From positions 1-64,000 of the forward strand of contig PHEH01000009.1 of the NCBI GenBank assembly GCA_002841155.1: a stretch of 64,000 nucleotides of DNA. The letters are read 5' to 3'. The DNA is from Alphaproteobacteria bacterium HGW-Alphaproteobacteria-18. GTDB lineage: Bacteria > Pseudomonadota > Alphaproteobacteria > Caulobacterales > Hyphomonadaceae. The notes under the pieces are model-generated. The model did no database searches. It was given only the letters and a program-made list of their open reading frames with translations, and was not told the DNA's origin. The first letter of the stretch is position 1. Each line of letters starts with the position of its first letter. The translations under genes were made by a program, and so were the position numbers. Positions 19,020 to 27,158 of this stretch are shown here, piece after piece.

Positions 19020-19677
19020 TACCTTCACGCGTTCCAGCCGTCTGATCGGCCTTGCTGGGATAGATCACGGTCTGCACATTGCCCATGAAGACGATGCGGT
19101 TGCCGCCATCAAGGATTTCATACGAGTCCGCCCGGATATCTCCAAGAGGCCCGCTGCCCTGCAAAGGAGAGAGCCCCTCAACCCGGTCCTCAGCAACATG
19201 CACCCGGGCGCCCTGTGAGTTGAACATATACCCTGCCGCATCCGATATCCGGACATCTTCATAGAGTTCCAGAATGCCAAGATCCCGGTCGTAGAAGCCT
19301 GATGGTGCCTGCACTTCGGTGCCCTTGGCATCGCGCAGGACAGGCCCGATGAGGTCCACCGCGCCATCCCGCGCCCGTCGGCGCTTGGCTGCGTCAGCCG
19401 TGATAGTGAAGATCTCGCCAGCCGCGTCACGCCCTGTAAAGCGCGGATTGATCATGGTCACCGCCTGGCTGTCATCTACCGGTGGCGGGCGGCTACCCTG
19501 GTTGATGGCGCTGCGAATGATATATCCCATGAACAGGCCAATCGAGACCGCCGCGGCGGCGACAAACGCATAACGTAGATATTTGACCCGTCCAGAGCGC
19601 CGCCGCGCCTGCGCCAGCGTCAGCTGCCGCCGGGGCGCCCAGAGCGAGATTGGATCATTATGGCGGGCTGCTTCCAT
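19000..19677 (-). CDS. lptC: LPS export ABC transporter periplasmic protein LptC
   Basis: A 225-residue bitopic protein: a basic cytoplasmic N terminus, one membrane segment (YAFVAAAAVSIGLFMGYIIRS) and a periplasmic LptC domain containing MINPRFTGRDAAGEIFTITADAAKRR, then DLGILELYEDVRISDAAGYMFNSQGARVH. It couples LptB2FG to the LptA bridge. ATG 19677 is preferred to the in-frame TTG at 19689. It is the first gene of the lptC-lptA-lptB-rpoN run, 101 bases after the RNase D gene. Confidence 0.9.
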   Translation of the reverse strand: MEAARHNDPISLWAPRRQLTLAQARRRSGRVKYLRYAFVAAAAVSIGLFMGYIIRSAINQGSRPPPVDDSQAVTMINPRFTGRDAAGEIFTITADAAKRRRARDGAVDLIGPVLRDAKGTEVQAPSGFYDRDLGILELYEDVRISDAAGYMFNSQGARVHVAEDRVEGLSPLQGSGPLGDIRADSYEILDGGNRIVFMGNVQTVIYPSKADQTAGTREGNEDVTP

Positions 19678-19778
19678 GGAGGCGGGCAAAATCCGGCTGA
19701 GCTGCGGTCAGCCGCCAGTCTTAACCGTGAAGCGCGCCCTGTGAAAGCTCGGGAAGGCAGGTATCGGCCGGGCTTTGC

Positions 19779-20393
19779 TCAGCTATGAGCAAAAATGTCC
19801 TCGTCCGGCCATCCGGCCAGGTCGAGATCGGCCCGGATCGGCAGGAAAGCAAAGCAGGCCTCCGCCAGCTCCAGCCGGCCTTCGCGCTCCAGCATGGCCT
19901 CAAGGCCCGCCTTGATCTGGTGGAGATACAGCACATCGCTGGCCGCATACTGGATCTGGGCGTCCGTCAGCTTCTGCTGGCCCCAATCGGAACTCTGCTG
20001 CGCCTTGGACATGTCCACCCCGGCCACTTCCCGGGCCACATCCTTCAGGCCATGCCGGTCGGTATAGGTGCGGGCGAGACGCGAGGCGATCTTGGTGCAC
20101 CAGATCGGTGCGCAGGTAATGCCCATCCAGCGCTTCATCATCACCACGTCAAACCGGGCGAAATGGAAGATCTTGAGAACCTTCGGATCGGTCAGCAGCG
20201 CCTTGAGATTGGGGCAATCATAATCCCGGGTGAGCTGCACAAGATGCGCCGTGCCGTCGCCGGAGGAAATCTGCACAAGCGTGAGATTATCGCGCATGGC
20301 GTTCAGGCCCATCGCCTCGGTATCGACGGCGATCACGGGGCCAAGGCTCAGACCTTTGGGAAGGTCGCCCTTATGGAGGGTGATCTGGTTCAT
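19779..20393 (-). CDS. Ribonuclease D-type 3'-5' exonuclease
   Basis: A 204-residue DnaQ-like exonuclease with only the catalytic domain. DEDDy motifs are IAVDTEAMGLN near residue 20 (Exo I), HFARFDVVMMKRW near 92 (Exo II) and QIQYAASDVLYLHQIK near 162 (Exo III, YxxxD). It lacks the HRDC domains of E. coli RNase D, as is usual for short alphaproteobacterial versions. Likely role is tRNA or other RNA 3'-end trimming. It lies upstream of the lpt cluster, a common alphaproteobacterial neighbour. Confidence 0.92.
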   Translation of the reverse strand: MNQITLHKGDLPKGLSLGPVIAVDTEAMGLNAMRDNLTLVQISSGDGTAHLVQLTRDYDCPNLKALLTDPKVLKIFHFARFDVVMMKRWMGITCAPIWCTKIASRLARTYTDRHGLKDVAREVAGVDMSKAQQSSDWGQQKLTDAQIQYAASDVLYLHQIKAGLEAMLEREGRLELAEACFAFLPIRADLDLAGWPDEDIFAHS

Positions 20394-20439
20394 ATTCCGG
20401 CCCTTAGCACGGCGCGCGTTAAGCGCAAGTCAAAGGCGC

Positions 20440-20904
20440 CTACCCCGTCGCGCGCTTGGCCGCCACGATCGCGGCGTCCAGCGCCGAGAGAAAGCGCGAC
20501 CGGTCTGCCTTGCTGAAAGGGGCAGGCCCTCCTGCCCCGATGCAGGCCACGCCCACCCGCCGGTCCGCCATGATCGAGCGGGTGGCGAGCGCGGTGCCAA
20601 TCGAGTCGTCCGTAAACGGCTTTCCCGAGGGCCCAAGCACCCGAGCGCCTGCTTTCAGGCACCGGTCGGCCAGCGGAATATCGGCTGTCACCACGATGGA
20701 GGCGGCGTTTGCAGCTTCCGCGATCCAGTCATCGGCGGCGTCAAACCCATCGCTGACGATCTTGCGGGAAATCAGCGGATGTTCCGGTATCCGGAAATAG
20801 GAATTGGATACCACGATCACCGGCAATTGATGGCGCAGCGCCACCATGTAGATCTCGTCCTTCACCGGACACGCATCGCCATCGACCAGGATTTGTACGC
20901 TCAT
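20440..20904 (-). CDS. YaiI/YqxD family (DUF188) protein
   Basis: A 154-residue member of the UPF0178/DUF188 family with a PIN-like fold. Hallmarks are QILVDGDACPVKDEIYMVALRHQLPVIVVSNS at the N terminus, IVVTADIPLADRCLKAGARVLGPSGKPFTDDSIG in the middle and FSKADRSRFLSALDAAI at the end. The acidic residues suggest a nuclease site, but activity is unproven. The ATG at 20904 overlaps the stop of the upstream cytochrome gene (ATGA). Confidence 0.9.
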   Translation of the reverse strand: MSVQILVDGDACPVKDEIYMVALRHQLPVIVVSNSYFRIPEHPLISRKIVSDGFDAADDWIAEAANAASIVVTADIPLADRCLKAGARVLGPSGKPFTDDSIGTALATRSIMADRRVGVACIGAGGPAPFSKADRSRFLSALDAAIVAAKRATG

Positions 20905-21935
20905 GGCGTCTCCATCGCCGCAATCCACTCCCGGATCAAGGCGAGGCTGTCAGGATCGGTAACGCTGCGACCCAGCTCCGGCATGGCGACGCCCGGCTCG
21001 GTGGAGGCGATCCGGTAAAGGAGGATCGAGGCGTCCGGGTCTCCGGGCACGATCACCTGTTTCAGCCCGCCCGAACCGCGCCCGGCCGCCACGGGATGTT
21101 TGAAAATGCCGATCTGCGCCGCGCCGGTTTCGGTGGCGGAAAGCCAGAGCCCGGAATTTGACGCCGACCCATCCGCCTTATGACAATGCGCGCAATTGAT
21201 ATCGAGCCAGGCACGTGCCCGCGCGTCGAGCGGCTTTGAAACATCAAAGGCGTAGGGCTCTCCCGCCACACCCTCCGGCAAGCCTTCCAGGAGGCCTGCC
21301 CCGGCCCAGCGCAGGAGTTGCCCATCATGGTCCAGGTGGCGCGCCTTCGGCCCGATGGGGGCGATATCCTTGCCCACCTGATGGCAGGTCTTGCACTGGT
21401 TCTGATTGGGCACAGCATAGCGAAGCTGAAGCGCCTCACCGGCCGGGCTCACTGTCTCAATATCAATGCGCTTGCCGGCCGGGGTATAGACGGCCTCGGT
21501 CTGCGCCTCGTTCCAGACATAGGGATAGGCCACCCAGCCATCTGCCTTGTGGATCAGGAGGCGTGTTTCCACCCGCCATTGGCCATCTTCCGGTGCGCGC
21601 ATGTCCGGGGCGAAAGCGAATGTCTTCACCAGGACGGAGCCGACCGGAAAATCGAACACATCGGTCTCGTGATAGGCCGCCGCCTTGCCATCCGGCACGA
21701 ACACAAAGCGGTGCTTGGCAGCGTGGTCTGTGAACAGCGGATTGATCAGATCATAAGGCAGAACGCCCTGCGCAGGCACCGCGCCCGCCAGATCCGAGAA
21801 CAGTCCGTAATCGGAGAGGACCGGCGCCGGATCAGCGGCGAAGATCACGTCCAGGTCTGGTCCAACCGTCCCCTTCCCCCCGGCAGAGCAACCCGCCAGC
21901 AGGAACAGCGCCGCAAGGAAGGCCTGCCATTTCAT
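20901..21935 (-). CDS. SO2930-type diheme c-type cytochrome lipoprotein
   Basis: A 344-residue predicted lipoprotein (lipobox LLAGC) with two c-type heme motifs, CKTCH near residue 187 and CAHCH near 248. An N-terminal domain with LPYDLINPLFTDHAAKHRFVFVPDG precedes them. The end has the GDPDASILLYRIASTEPGVAMPELGR stretch typical of cytochrome modules exposing an axial Met. It lies 12 bases after a parallel beta-helix lipoprotein gene. These two families are, from memory, usually adjacent in marine proteobacteria. Electron transfer at the envelope is expected; partner and substrate are unknown. Confidence 0.85.
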   Translation of the reverse strand: MKWQAFLAALFLLAGCSAGGKGTVGPDLDVIFAADPAPVLSDYGLFSDLAGAVPAQGVLPYDLINPLFTDHAAKHRFVFVPDGKAAAYHETDVFDFPVGSVLVKTFAFAPDMRAPEDGQWRVETRLLIHKADGWVAYPYVWNEAQTEAVYTPAGKRIDIETVSPAGEALQLRYAVPNQNQCKTCHQVGKDIAPIGPKARHLDHDGQLLRWAGAGLLEGLPEGVAGEPYAFDVSKPLDARARAWLDINCAHCHKADGSASNSGLWLSATETGAAQIGIFKHPVAAGRGSGGLKQVIVPGDPDASILLYRIASTEPGVAMPELGRSVTDPDSLALIREWIAAMETP

Positions 21936-21947
21936 GTGCGGCCTGCC

Positions 21948-23195
21948 TCAGCGATCGACATGCGGCAGAACAATGGCGGCCGGCTCGACAGCAGCCTCAG
22001 CAACCGGGCGTTCCGGCGTAGGCCTCATCGCGGCCGGATCAATCGGATACTTGCCGAGCCCGAAGCTCATGAAGCCAACGTCCGAGGCCTCTTCCACGGC
22101 AATGTTGAGAGCCTGCGCCTCACCGGCGCCCCAGCGGTCTACCCCGTCCCAGACGATGGCGGGCAACGTGCCGCCCAGTGCGGCAGCCAGCGGCGCCAGA
22201 TCCCCCTGCGGATCATTCCCGCCTGCGCCATAGGTGTTGCCCCGCAGCACAAGGTCCCGCGGCAGAGGATTGTAGTTTTCGTCTGTAAACGGCTCAGAAT
22301 ACGACATGATCAGCACATGAGCCGAGCGGTTGTTGTCGAAATTATTGTCGAACACATGGACATTCCGGTTGGCCATCACGATCACGCCCGTGCCGGACGG
22401 CACGCTGGCGACGATATTGCCGGCAGGCGCAAAGTTGCGCGTATTGTTCTCGATGATCTCATTGTCGAAGATGCGGGTGGAATTGCCCCCTGAGACGGGC
22501 AGGTCCGGCAGGTCGAACACCAGGATGCCGCCAGTATTGTTGCGGGCAATGTTGCCATAGACATCGGCATTCATCGAATTCTCGATCTCAATGCCGGCCA
22601 CGTTATATTCGACCACGGAATTGCGCACGATGATATTGTCCGACTGGCCGACATAGATGCCGGCATCCGACGCGGCGCGCACGGTGACATTCTCCACCAG
22701 CACATTTTTCGACTCGACGGGATAGATGCCATAGGCGCCGTTGGCCTCATCCGGCCCACCGGTCCATTCGACCGTGAGGTAGCGGTAGATGATCTGGTCG
22801 GCGCCCTTGGACTTGATGCCGTCGCCCTTTGTGTTGCGCACGCCGAAATCCATCAGCAACACATCATCTGAGGTGACCAGCAGGCCCTCGCCCGCGCCTT
22901 CCTGACCGGCGAAGTCGAGGATCGTCTTTTCCTGCCCTGCTCCGCGCAGCGTAACGCCGTCCACATCGAGGGAGAGACCATCTGTGAGCTGGAACGTGCC
23001 TTCTGGCAGCAGGATTGTCTCGCCTGGCTTGGCGGCGATCAGCGCGGCCTGAAGCGTCGCGCCGAAATCCCCCTCGGCAGAGAGCGGCGCAGGGGCCTCA
23101 AAAGCGGGCGCAGTCGTTTCGGTTGTAGACGGCGAACAAGCGGCAAGCGCCAGCACTGAGACGGCAGCGCCAAGCGCGCGTAGCTGAATAGACAT
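21948..23195 (-). CDS. Parallel beta-helix domain lipoprotein
   Basis: A 415-residue lipoprotein (lipobox ALAAC) built of right-handed beta-helix repeats. GDFGATLQAALIAAKPGETILLPEGTF starts the helix; successive rungs follow, such as GITGL-like TKGDGIKSKGADQII, SDAGIYVGQSDNIIVRNSVV and YNVAGIEIENSMNADVYGN. This resembles pectate-lyase/C5-epimerase folds but no clear catalytic set is visible. The C terminus is Pro/Ala-rich. Paired with the diheme cytochrome gene immediately downstream; both carry lipoprotein signals, so they may act together at the outer membrane. Confidence 0.85.
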   Translation of the reverse strand: MSIQLRALGAAVSVLALAACSPSTTETTAPAFEAPAPLSAEGDFGATLQAALIAAKPGETILLPEGTFQLTDGLSLDVDGVTLRGAGQEKTILDFAGQEGAGEGLLVTSDDVLLMDFGVRNTKGDGIKSKGADQIIYRYLTVEWTGGPDEANGAYGIYPVESKNVLVENVTVRAASDAGIYVGQSDNIIVRNSVVEYNVAGIEIENSMNADVYGNIARNNTGGILVFDLPDLPVSGGNSTRIFDNEIIENNTRNFAPAGNIVASVPSGTGVIVMANRNVHVFDNNFDNNRSAHVLIMSYSEPFTDENYNPLPRDLVLRGNTYGAGGNDPQGDLAPLAAALGGTLPAIVWDGVDRWGAGEAQALNIAVEEASDVGFMSFGLGKYPIDPAAMRPTPERPVAEAAVEPAAIVLPHVDR

Positions 23196-23257
23196 GAATT
23201 CCCTCCCCGGAATTGTTATGACGCGAGTGTCAACTTCAATCCGGGGAAAAGCAAGAG

Positions 23258-23285
23258 CGGGCGCAAGGCAGGATGCTCGCGCCCG
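23258..23285 (-). terminator. Probable terminator of the DUF1150 gene
   Basis: CGGGCGC (23258-23264) pairs with GCGCCCG (23279-23285) across a 14-base loop. The leftward strand continues TCTTGCTTTTCC, a weak T-rich tract. It lies between the DUF1150 and beta-helix genes. Confidence 0.5.
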
Positions 23286-23297
23286 GCTGCGGCCGCG

Positions 23298-23537
23298 TCA
23301 GTGAACGCTGAGCGGGCGGAGATCGTTGGCATGACAGGCGGCAAAGGCCGCGTCACGCCCTTCCACAATGGCGAGGCGCTCGCCGTCAGCGGAAGACACG
23401 ATGAAGAGATCATCGGGATCATCGACGTCTGCAAGCGCGTCAGGCGGAAGAAGGCCGCTTACCTCGCTCAGAGCCATCTGGCGGATATAGACGAGAGCTT
23501 CTTTCTCAAACAGGTCAGTCTTGATTTCGGTCGTCAT
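23298..23537 (-). CDS. DUF1150 family protein
   Basis: A 79-residue protein with the DUF1150 pattern: EALVYIRQMALSEVSGLLPPDAL, DDLFIVSSADGERLAIVEGRDAAFAACHANDLRPLSVH. The family is confined mainly to alphaproteobacteria and often sits next to a small heat-shock protein (Hsp20) gene, which is missing here. ATG 23537 is chosen for its AAGGAG ribosome binding site. Function unknown. Confidence 0.88.
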   Translation of the reverse strand: MTTEIKTDLFEKEALVYIRQMALSEVSGLLPPDALADVDDPDDLFIVSSADGERLAIVEGRDAAFAACHANDLRPLSVH

Positions 23538-23706
23538 CAGTCCACTCCTTTCCGCGCCCCGTATGGGGCCGCTGGCAGAGGGCTCGATGGCCACCATGCC
23601 ATGCAGGAAAGGTGGGCCTGCATTGTGGCCGGTTCAAGCACCTTGATGCGGCATCATAGCGGCAAGCCTTTAAGGAGCGTTACCAGACCGGCAGCTGCCC
23701 GAAATG

Positions 23707-23781
23707 TGTCCAGCTTGCCCGCCAAATGGTCAGACTTGTCCTGGATTGTCCCGATTTGTCCTGATCTGTCCCGAAATGTCC
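23707..23781 (+). repeat. TGTCC array with exact 10-base period
   Basis: TGTCC occurs at 23707, 23737, 23747, 23757, 23767 and 23777, all in one 10-base phase. The phase position 23727 holds a degenerate TGGTC, and TGCCC lies one base off phase at 23716. The four best units read TGTCCTGGAT, TGTCCCGATT, TGTCCTGATC and TGTCCCGAAA. One motif per helical turn would put all copies on one face of the DNA. It lies about 90 bases past the 3' end of tRNA-Ala. Confidence 0.8.
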
Positions 23782-23807
23782 GCGCCTGACCGGCTGAAAA
23801 AACAAAA

Positions 23808-23831
23808 AGGCCGCCCTGTGGGGGGCGGCCT
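23808..23831 (-). terminator. Rho-independent terminator of tRNA-Ala
   Basis: AGGCCGCCC (23808-23816) pairs with GGGCGGCCT (23823-23831) around a 6-base loop. On the leftward strand it is followed by TTTTGTTTTTTC, a strong U tract, 40 bases beyond the tRNA 3' end. Confidence 0.92.
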
Positions 23832-23871
23832 CTTGGTTCACTTTTCCGTGTGCCGGAAAATGAGGGGGTCC

Positions 23872-23947
<76 letters not shown>

Positions 23948-24001
23948 GGACCGGGAAGCGGATGCACTAAACGAGCGCTCTGCCGCTTTCAAGCCCCTAT
24001 T

Positions 24002-24520
24002 TCACCGATCATCGTCTTCATCATCGGCGATAGCGAGATCGTCATCGCCGTCTTCGTCATCGTCGATTTCAAACTCTTCCTCGTCGTCATCGGCGATGAT
24101 GATGTCGTCTTCGTCGTCTTCATCAACACCATCCTCAGAGAAGCCGGAAGGCACTTTGCCTTCTTCTTCATCTTCATCCGCGCCTTCCAGAACGATGTCA
24201 TCATCGTCGGCGCCGAGTTCTTTGGCGTCTTCTTCGTCTTCTTCAACTTCGTCATCGGCTTCGGCGGCGTCTTCGTCGTCGTCGCCCCGGATCGCCGCAT
24301 CTTCCTCTTCCTCGAGGTCTTCTTCGTCCTCTTCCGCCGCCTTGACGGCAGCGCGGGCGGCTTTCGCCTTCACTTTCGTGATGGTGGTGCGGATGACTTC
24401 ATCTTCAGGATCGAACTCCGCGCCGCACTTCGGGCAGACGGCCGGACGTTTGTTCAGATCATAAAATCGAGACTCGCAGGAGGGACATACCTGCTTGGTT
24501 CCGAGCTTGTCCTTGGACAT
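24002..24520 (-). CDS. TIGR02300 family protein with acidic tail
   Basis: A 172-residue protein. The N terminus MSKDKLGTKQVCPSCESRFYDLNKRPAVCPKCGAEFDPEDE is a zinc-ribbon-like CPSC/CPKC pair typical of TIGR02300. After a short basic helix (KVKAKAARAAVKAAEEDEED) the remaining ~110 residues are almost wholly Asp, Glu, Ala and a few hydrophobics. The family is restricted mostly to alphaproteobacteria and has no known function. The acidic, probably disordered tail could bind basic proteins or RNA-binding partners, which is speculation. AGGAG lies 12 bases before the chosen ATG. Confidence 0.88.
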   Translation of the reverse strand: MSKDKLGTKQVCPSCESRFYDLNKRPAVCPKCGAEFDPEDEVIRTTITKVKAKAARAAVKAAEEDEEDLEEEEDAAIRGDDDEDAAEADDEVEEDEEDAKELGADDDDIVLEGADEDEEEGKVPSGFSEDGVDEDDEDDIIIADDDEEEFEIDDDEDGDDDLAIADDEDDDR

Positions 24521-24649
24521 GGGGCTTGCGCGCTCCTCTTGGGGCAAAAAGCCGATTGGAAGTTGGCGGCGCGCTTGCCATGAACGCCCCGCGCTGTCAA
24601 AGCCCCAATTGACATCTGTAACCCGCCTTTCCGACGAGACCTTTCCCCA

Positions 24650-25969
24650 ATGGTATGGACAAGCCACCCGGTCAAACGTCTTGCCGGCGCCATTCGCGCG
24701 CCTGGAGACAAATCCTGCAGCCATCGCGCGCTGATCTTTGGCGGCCTCGCCGAGGGGACAAGCCGCTTCAGCGGATTGCTGGAAGGAGACGATGTTCTGC
24801 GCACCGGACAGGCGATGGAAGCGATGGGCGCGCGCGTCACCCGCACCGGGCCCAGCGCCTGGGAAGTGACCGGCGTGGGCGCCAGGGGCCTCTCCTCACC
24901 GCAGGGCGTGCTGGACTTTGGCAATTCCGGCACGGGCTCACGCCTCCTGATGGGGGTGATGGCGGGCTATGACCTCACCGCCGCCCTGACGGGCGACGCC
25001 TCGCTCTGCTCGCGCCCGATGAACCGGGTGCTGACCCCGCTGCGGCTGATGGGCCTGAAAGATACAGCCGGCCCCGATGGCAAGCTGCCCTTTACGCTCA
25101 CCGGCTCGAAATCCCTCCAGGCGATCCGCTACGCCCCGCCCCAGGCGAGCGCGCAGGTGAAATCGGCTGTACTGCTCGCCGGCCTCAACGCCGAGGGAGA
25201 AACAATCGTGGTGGAAGCGAAAGCCACGCGCGACCATACCGAGCGGATGCTGCAGGGCTTTGGCGCGAAGCTCACCTTCAAGGCAGAGCCCGGCGGGGCG
25301 CATGAGATCGCCCTGAAGGGTGGCCAGCCGCTGCGCGGCCTCGACGCCGAGATACCCGGTGACCCTTCCTCTGCCGCTTTCCTGATCGCGGCTGGGCTGC
25401 TCTCGCCACAAGGCGACGTGCTGGTTGAGGGCGTGATGTCCAACCCCACCCGTTCCGGCTTCTATGACACGGTGGACCTGATGGGCGCAGGGCTCGGCGC
25501 AGACGAGCGCGGCGAAGCGGCCGGAGAGCGCCTGATCGACATTCATGCCGGATATGCCGGCCTTAGGGGCATCCATGTGCCCGAGCGCCTTGTGGCCTCG
25601 ATGATCGACGAATTCCCGATCCTTGCGGTGCTCGCCGCCTTTGCAACCGGGGAAACCCGCGTCACCGGCGCCGACGAACTGCGCGTCAAGGAAAGCGACC
25701 GGATCGGCGCGGTTGTCGCCATGCTGCGCGTCAATGGCGTCGAGGTCGAGGAGACGGCCGATGGTTTCACCGTGCAGGGCTGCGGCGGCCCGGTGCCGGG
25801 CGGCGGCCTCGTCGAAACCCGCCACGACCACCGCATCGCCATGAGCGCCCTCGTCATGGGCACCGCGGCGCTTAAGGCCGTGAGCGTCGACGATGTGAGC
25901 ATGATCGACACGAGCTATCCGGAGTTCATGGGGCATATGACGGCGTTGGGAGCTGCCTTTAGCGCATAG
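24650..25969 (+). CDS. aroA: 3-phosphoshikimate 1-carboxyvinyltransferase (EPSP synthase)
   Basis: A 439-residue shikimate-pathway enzyme that joins shikimate-3-phosphate and phosphoenolpyruvate. Motifs are APGDKSCSHRALIFGGLAEG near residue 18, LDFGNSGTGSRLLMGVMAGYD near 90 with the PEP-site Gly, and DELRVKESDRIGAVVAMLRVNG near 345, then DHRIAMSALVMG near 390. ALTGDASLCSRPMNRVLTPLRLMG resembles class II enzymes. It is divergent from the TIGR02300 gene and a short way before the OYE and cmk genes; aroA and cmk neighbours are common in alphaproteobacteria. Confidence 0.96.
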   Translation: MVWTSHPVKRLAGAIRAPGDKSCSHRALIFGGLAEGTSRFSGLLEGDDVLRTGQAMEAMGARVTRTGPSAWEVTGVGARGLSSPQGVLDFGNSGTGSRLLMGVMAGYDLTAALTGDASLCSRPMNRVLTPLRLMGLKDTAGPDGKLPFTLTGSKSLQAIRYAPPQASAQVKSAVLLAGLNAEGETIVVEAKATRDHTERMLQGFGAKLTFKAEPGGAHEIALKGGQPLRGLDAEIPGDPSSAAFLIAAGLLSPQGDVLVEGVMSNPTRSGFYDTVDLMGAGLGADERGEAAGERLIDIHAGYAGLRGIHVPERLVASMIDEFPILAVLAAFATGETRVTGADELRVKESDRIGAVVAMLRVNGVEVEETADGFTVQGCGGPVPGGGLVETRHDHRIAMSALVMGTAALKAVSVDDVSMIDTSYPEFMGHMTALGAAFSA

Positions 25970-26022
25970 CCCTGCCCCGAGGGCAAAATTGACGGATCGG
26001 ATTCCGCCGCCAGAGTTATCGC

Positions 26023-27114
26023 ATGACAACGCTGTTTGAACCCCTGCCTCTCGCCCGCGGCCCGGCCCTGAAGAACCGCTTCATGCTCGCCCCGCTCACC
26101 AACATGCAGAGCCATGCTGATGGCACGCTCAGCGATGATGAGTTTCACTGGCTGGTGAAGCGCGCCGAAGGCGGCTTTGGCCTGACGATGACCTGCGCAG
26201 CGCATGTGCAGGCCGACGGCCAGGGCTTTCCCGGCCAACTGGGCGTGTTTGACGACAAGCACCTGCCCGGCCTCACGCGCCTCGCCAAGGCGCTCAACAG
26301 CAACGACACCCACTCGGTCGTCCAGCTTCACCATGCCGGCATGCGCACCCCACGCGAGCTGATTGGTGGACGCGCGCCGCTCTGCCCGTCTGCAGACAAC
26401 GAAACGGGCGCGCGCGCGCTGACGCTCGATGAAGTCAGACAGGTTGCCGATGATTTCATCGCCGCAGCAAAGCGCAGCGAACAGGCCGGCTTCCACGGCG
26501 TGGAGCTGCACGGCGCGCATGGATACCTGCTCTGCCAGTTCATCAGCGCCGACATCAACAAGCGCGAGGACGCATATGGCGGCGACTTTGATGGCCGCAC
26601 AAAGCTGCTGCGTGACATCATCGCGGGCGTGCGGGCAGAATGCGGGAAGGACTTCTCCCTCGGCGTGCGCCTCTCGCCGGAACGTTTCGGCATGGACATC
26701 GGCGAAATCCGCCGTCTTGCCAGCGAGCTTATGACCAGCGGGGATATCGACTATCTCGACATGTCGCTCTGGGACACGTTCAAGGAACCGGAAGATCCGA
26801 GTTTCAAGGGGCGCTCGCTGGTGGAGTGGTTCACCGGCCTGCCGCGCGGCAATTGCCGCCTCGGCGCAGCCGGCAAGCTGACCACAGGCGAAAGCTGCCA
26901 GCGCGCGATGGATGCCGGGCTCGATTATGTTGTGATCGGCCGCGGCGCGATCCTGCATCACGACTTTCCGAAGAAGGTCGAAGCCGATGCCGACTTCAAG
27001 CCGATCGCCCTGCCTGTTCCCGAAGCACATCTGGTGGCCGAGGGCCTTGGGCCCGTCTTCGTCAATTACATGAAGACCTGGAAAGGCTTTGTGGCCGAGG
27101 CAGCCACCGCCTGA
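26023..27114 (+). CDS. NADH:flavin oxidoreductase (Old Yellow Enzyme family)
   Basis: A 363-residue FMN-dependent TIM-barrel enzyme reducing activated C=C bonds. LKNRFMLAPLTNMQSHADG (FMN site) is near residue 18, VVQLHHAGMRTPRE near 95, GFHGVELHGAHGYLLCQFISADINKREDAYGGDFDGR near 157, and GLDYVVIGRGAILHHDFPKK near 305. Substrate unknown. It sits between aroA and cmk with short gaps, so it may be co-transcribed; no pathway link is evident. Confidence 0.92.
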   Translation: MTTLFEPLPLARGPALKNRFMLAPLTNMQSHADGTLSDDEFHWLVKRAEGGFGLTMTCAAHVQADGQGFPGQLGVFDDKHLPGLTRLAKALNSNDTHSVVQLHHAGMRTPRELIGGRAPLCPSADNETGARALTLDEVRQVADDFIAAAKRSEQAGFHGVELHGAHGYLLCQFISADINKREDAYGGDFDGRTKLLRDIIAGVRAECGKDFSLGVRLSPERFGMDIGEIRRLASELMTSGDIDYLDMSLWDTFKEPEDPSFKGRSLVEWFTGLPRGNCRLGAAGKLTTGESCQRAMDAGLDYVVIGRGAILHHDFPKKVEADADFKPIALPVPEAHLVAEGLGPVFVNYMKTWKGFVAEAATA

Positions 27115-27158
27115 GCCATACTTGACTTGGGGCCGGGGGTGCACCACTCCCCGGCTTC

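Larger units (their letters stand above)
23538..23871. other. Non-coding stretch between DUF1150 and tRNA-Ala
   Basis: No convincing gene lies in these 334 bases. They hold the DUF1150 promoter region on the right of its start, a 10-base-period TGTCC array (23707-23781) and the tRNA-Ala terminator (23808-23831). No duplication of the tRNA 3' end and no integrase remnant is visible. Confidence 0.7.

Noticed and set aside
23707-23781. CRISPR array
   Set aside because: The period is 10 bases with no spacers, so it cannot be a CRISPR.
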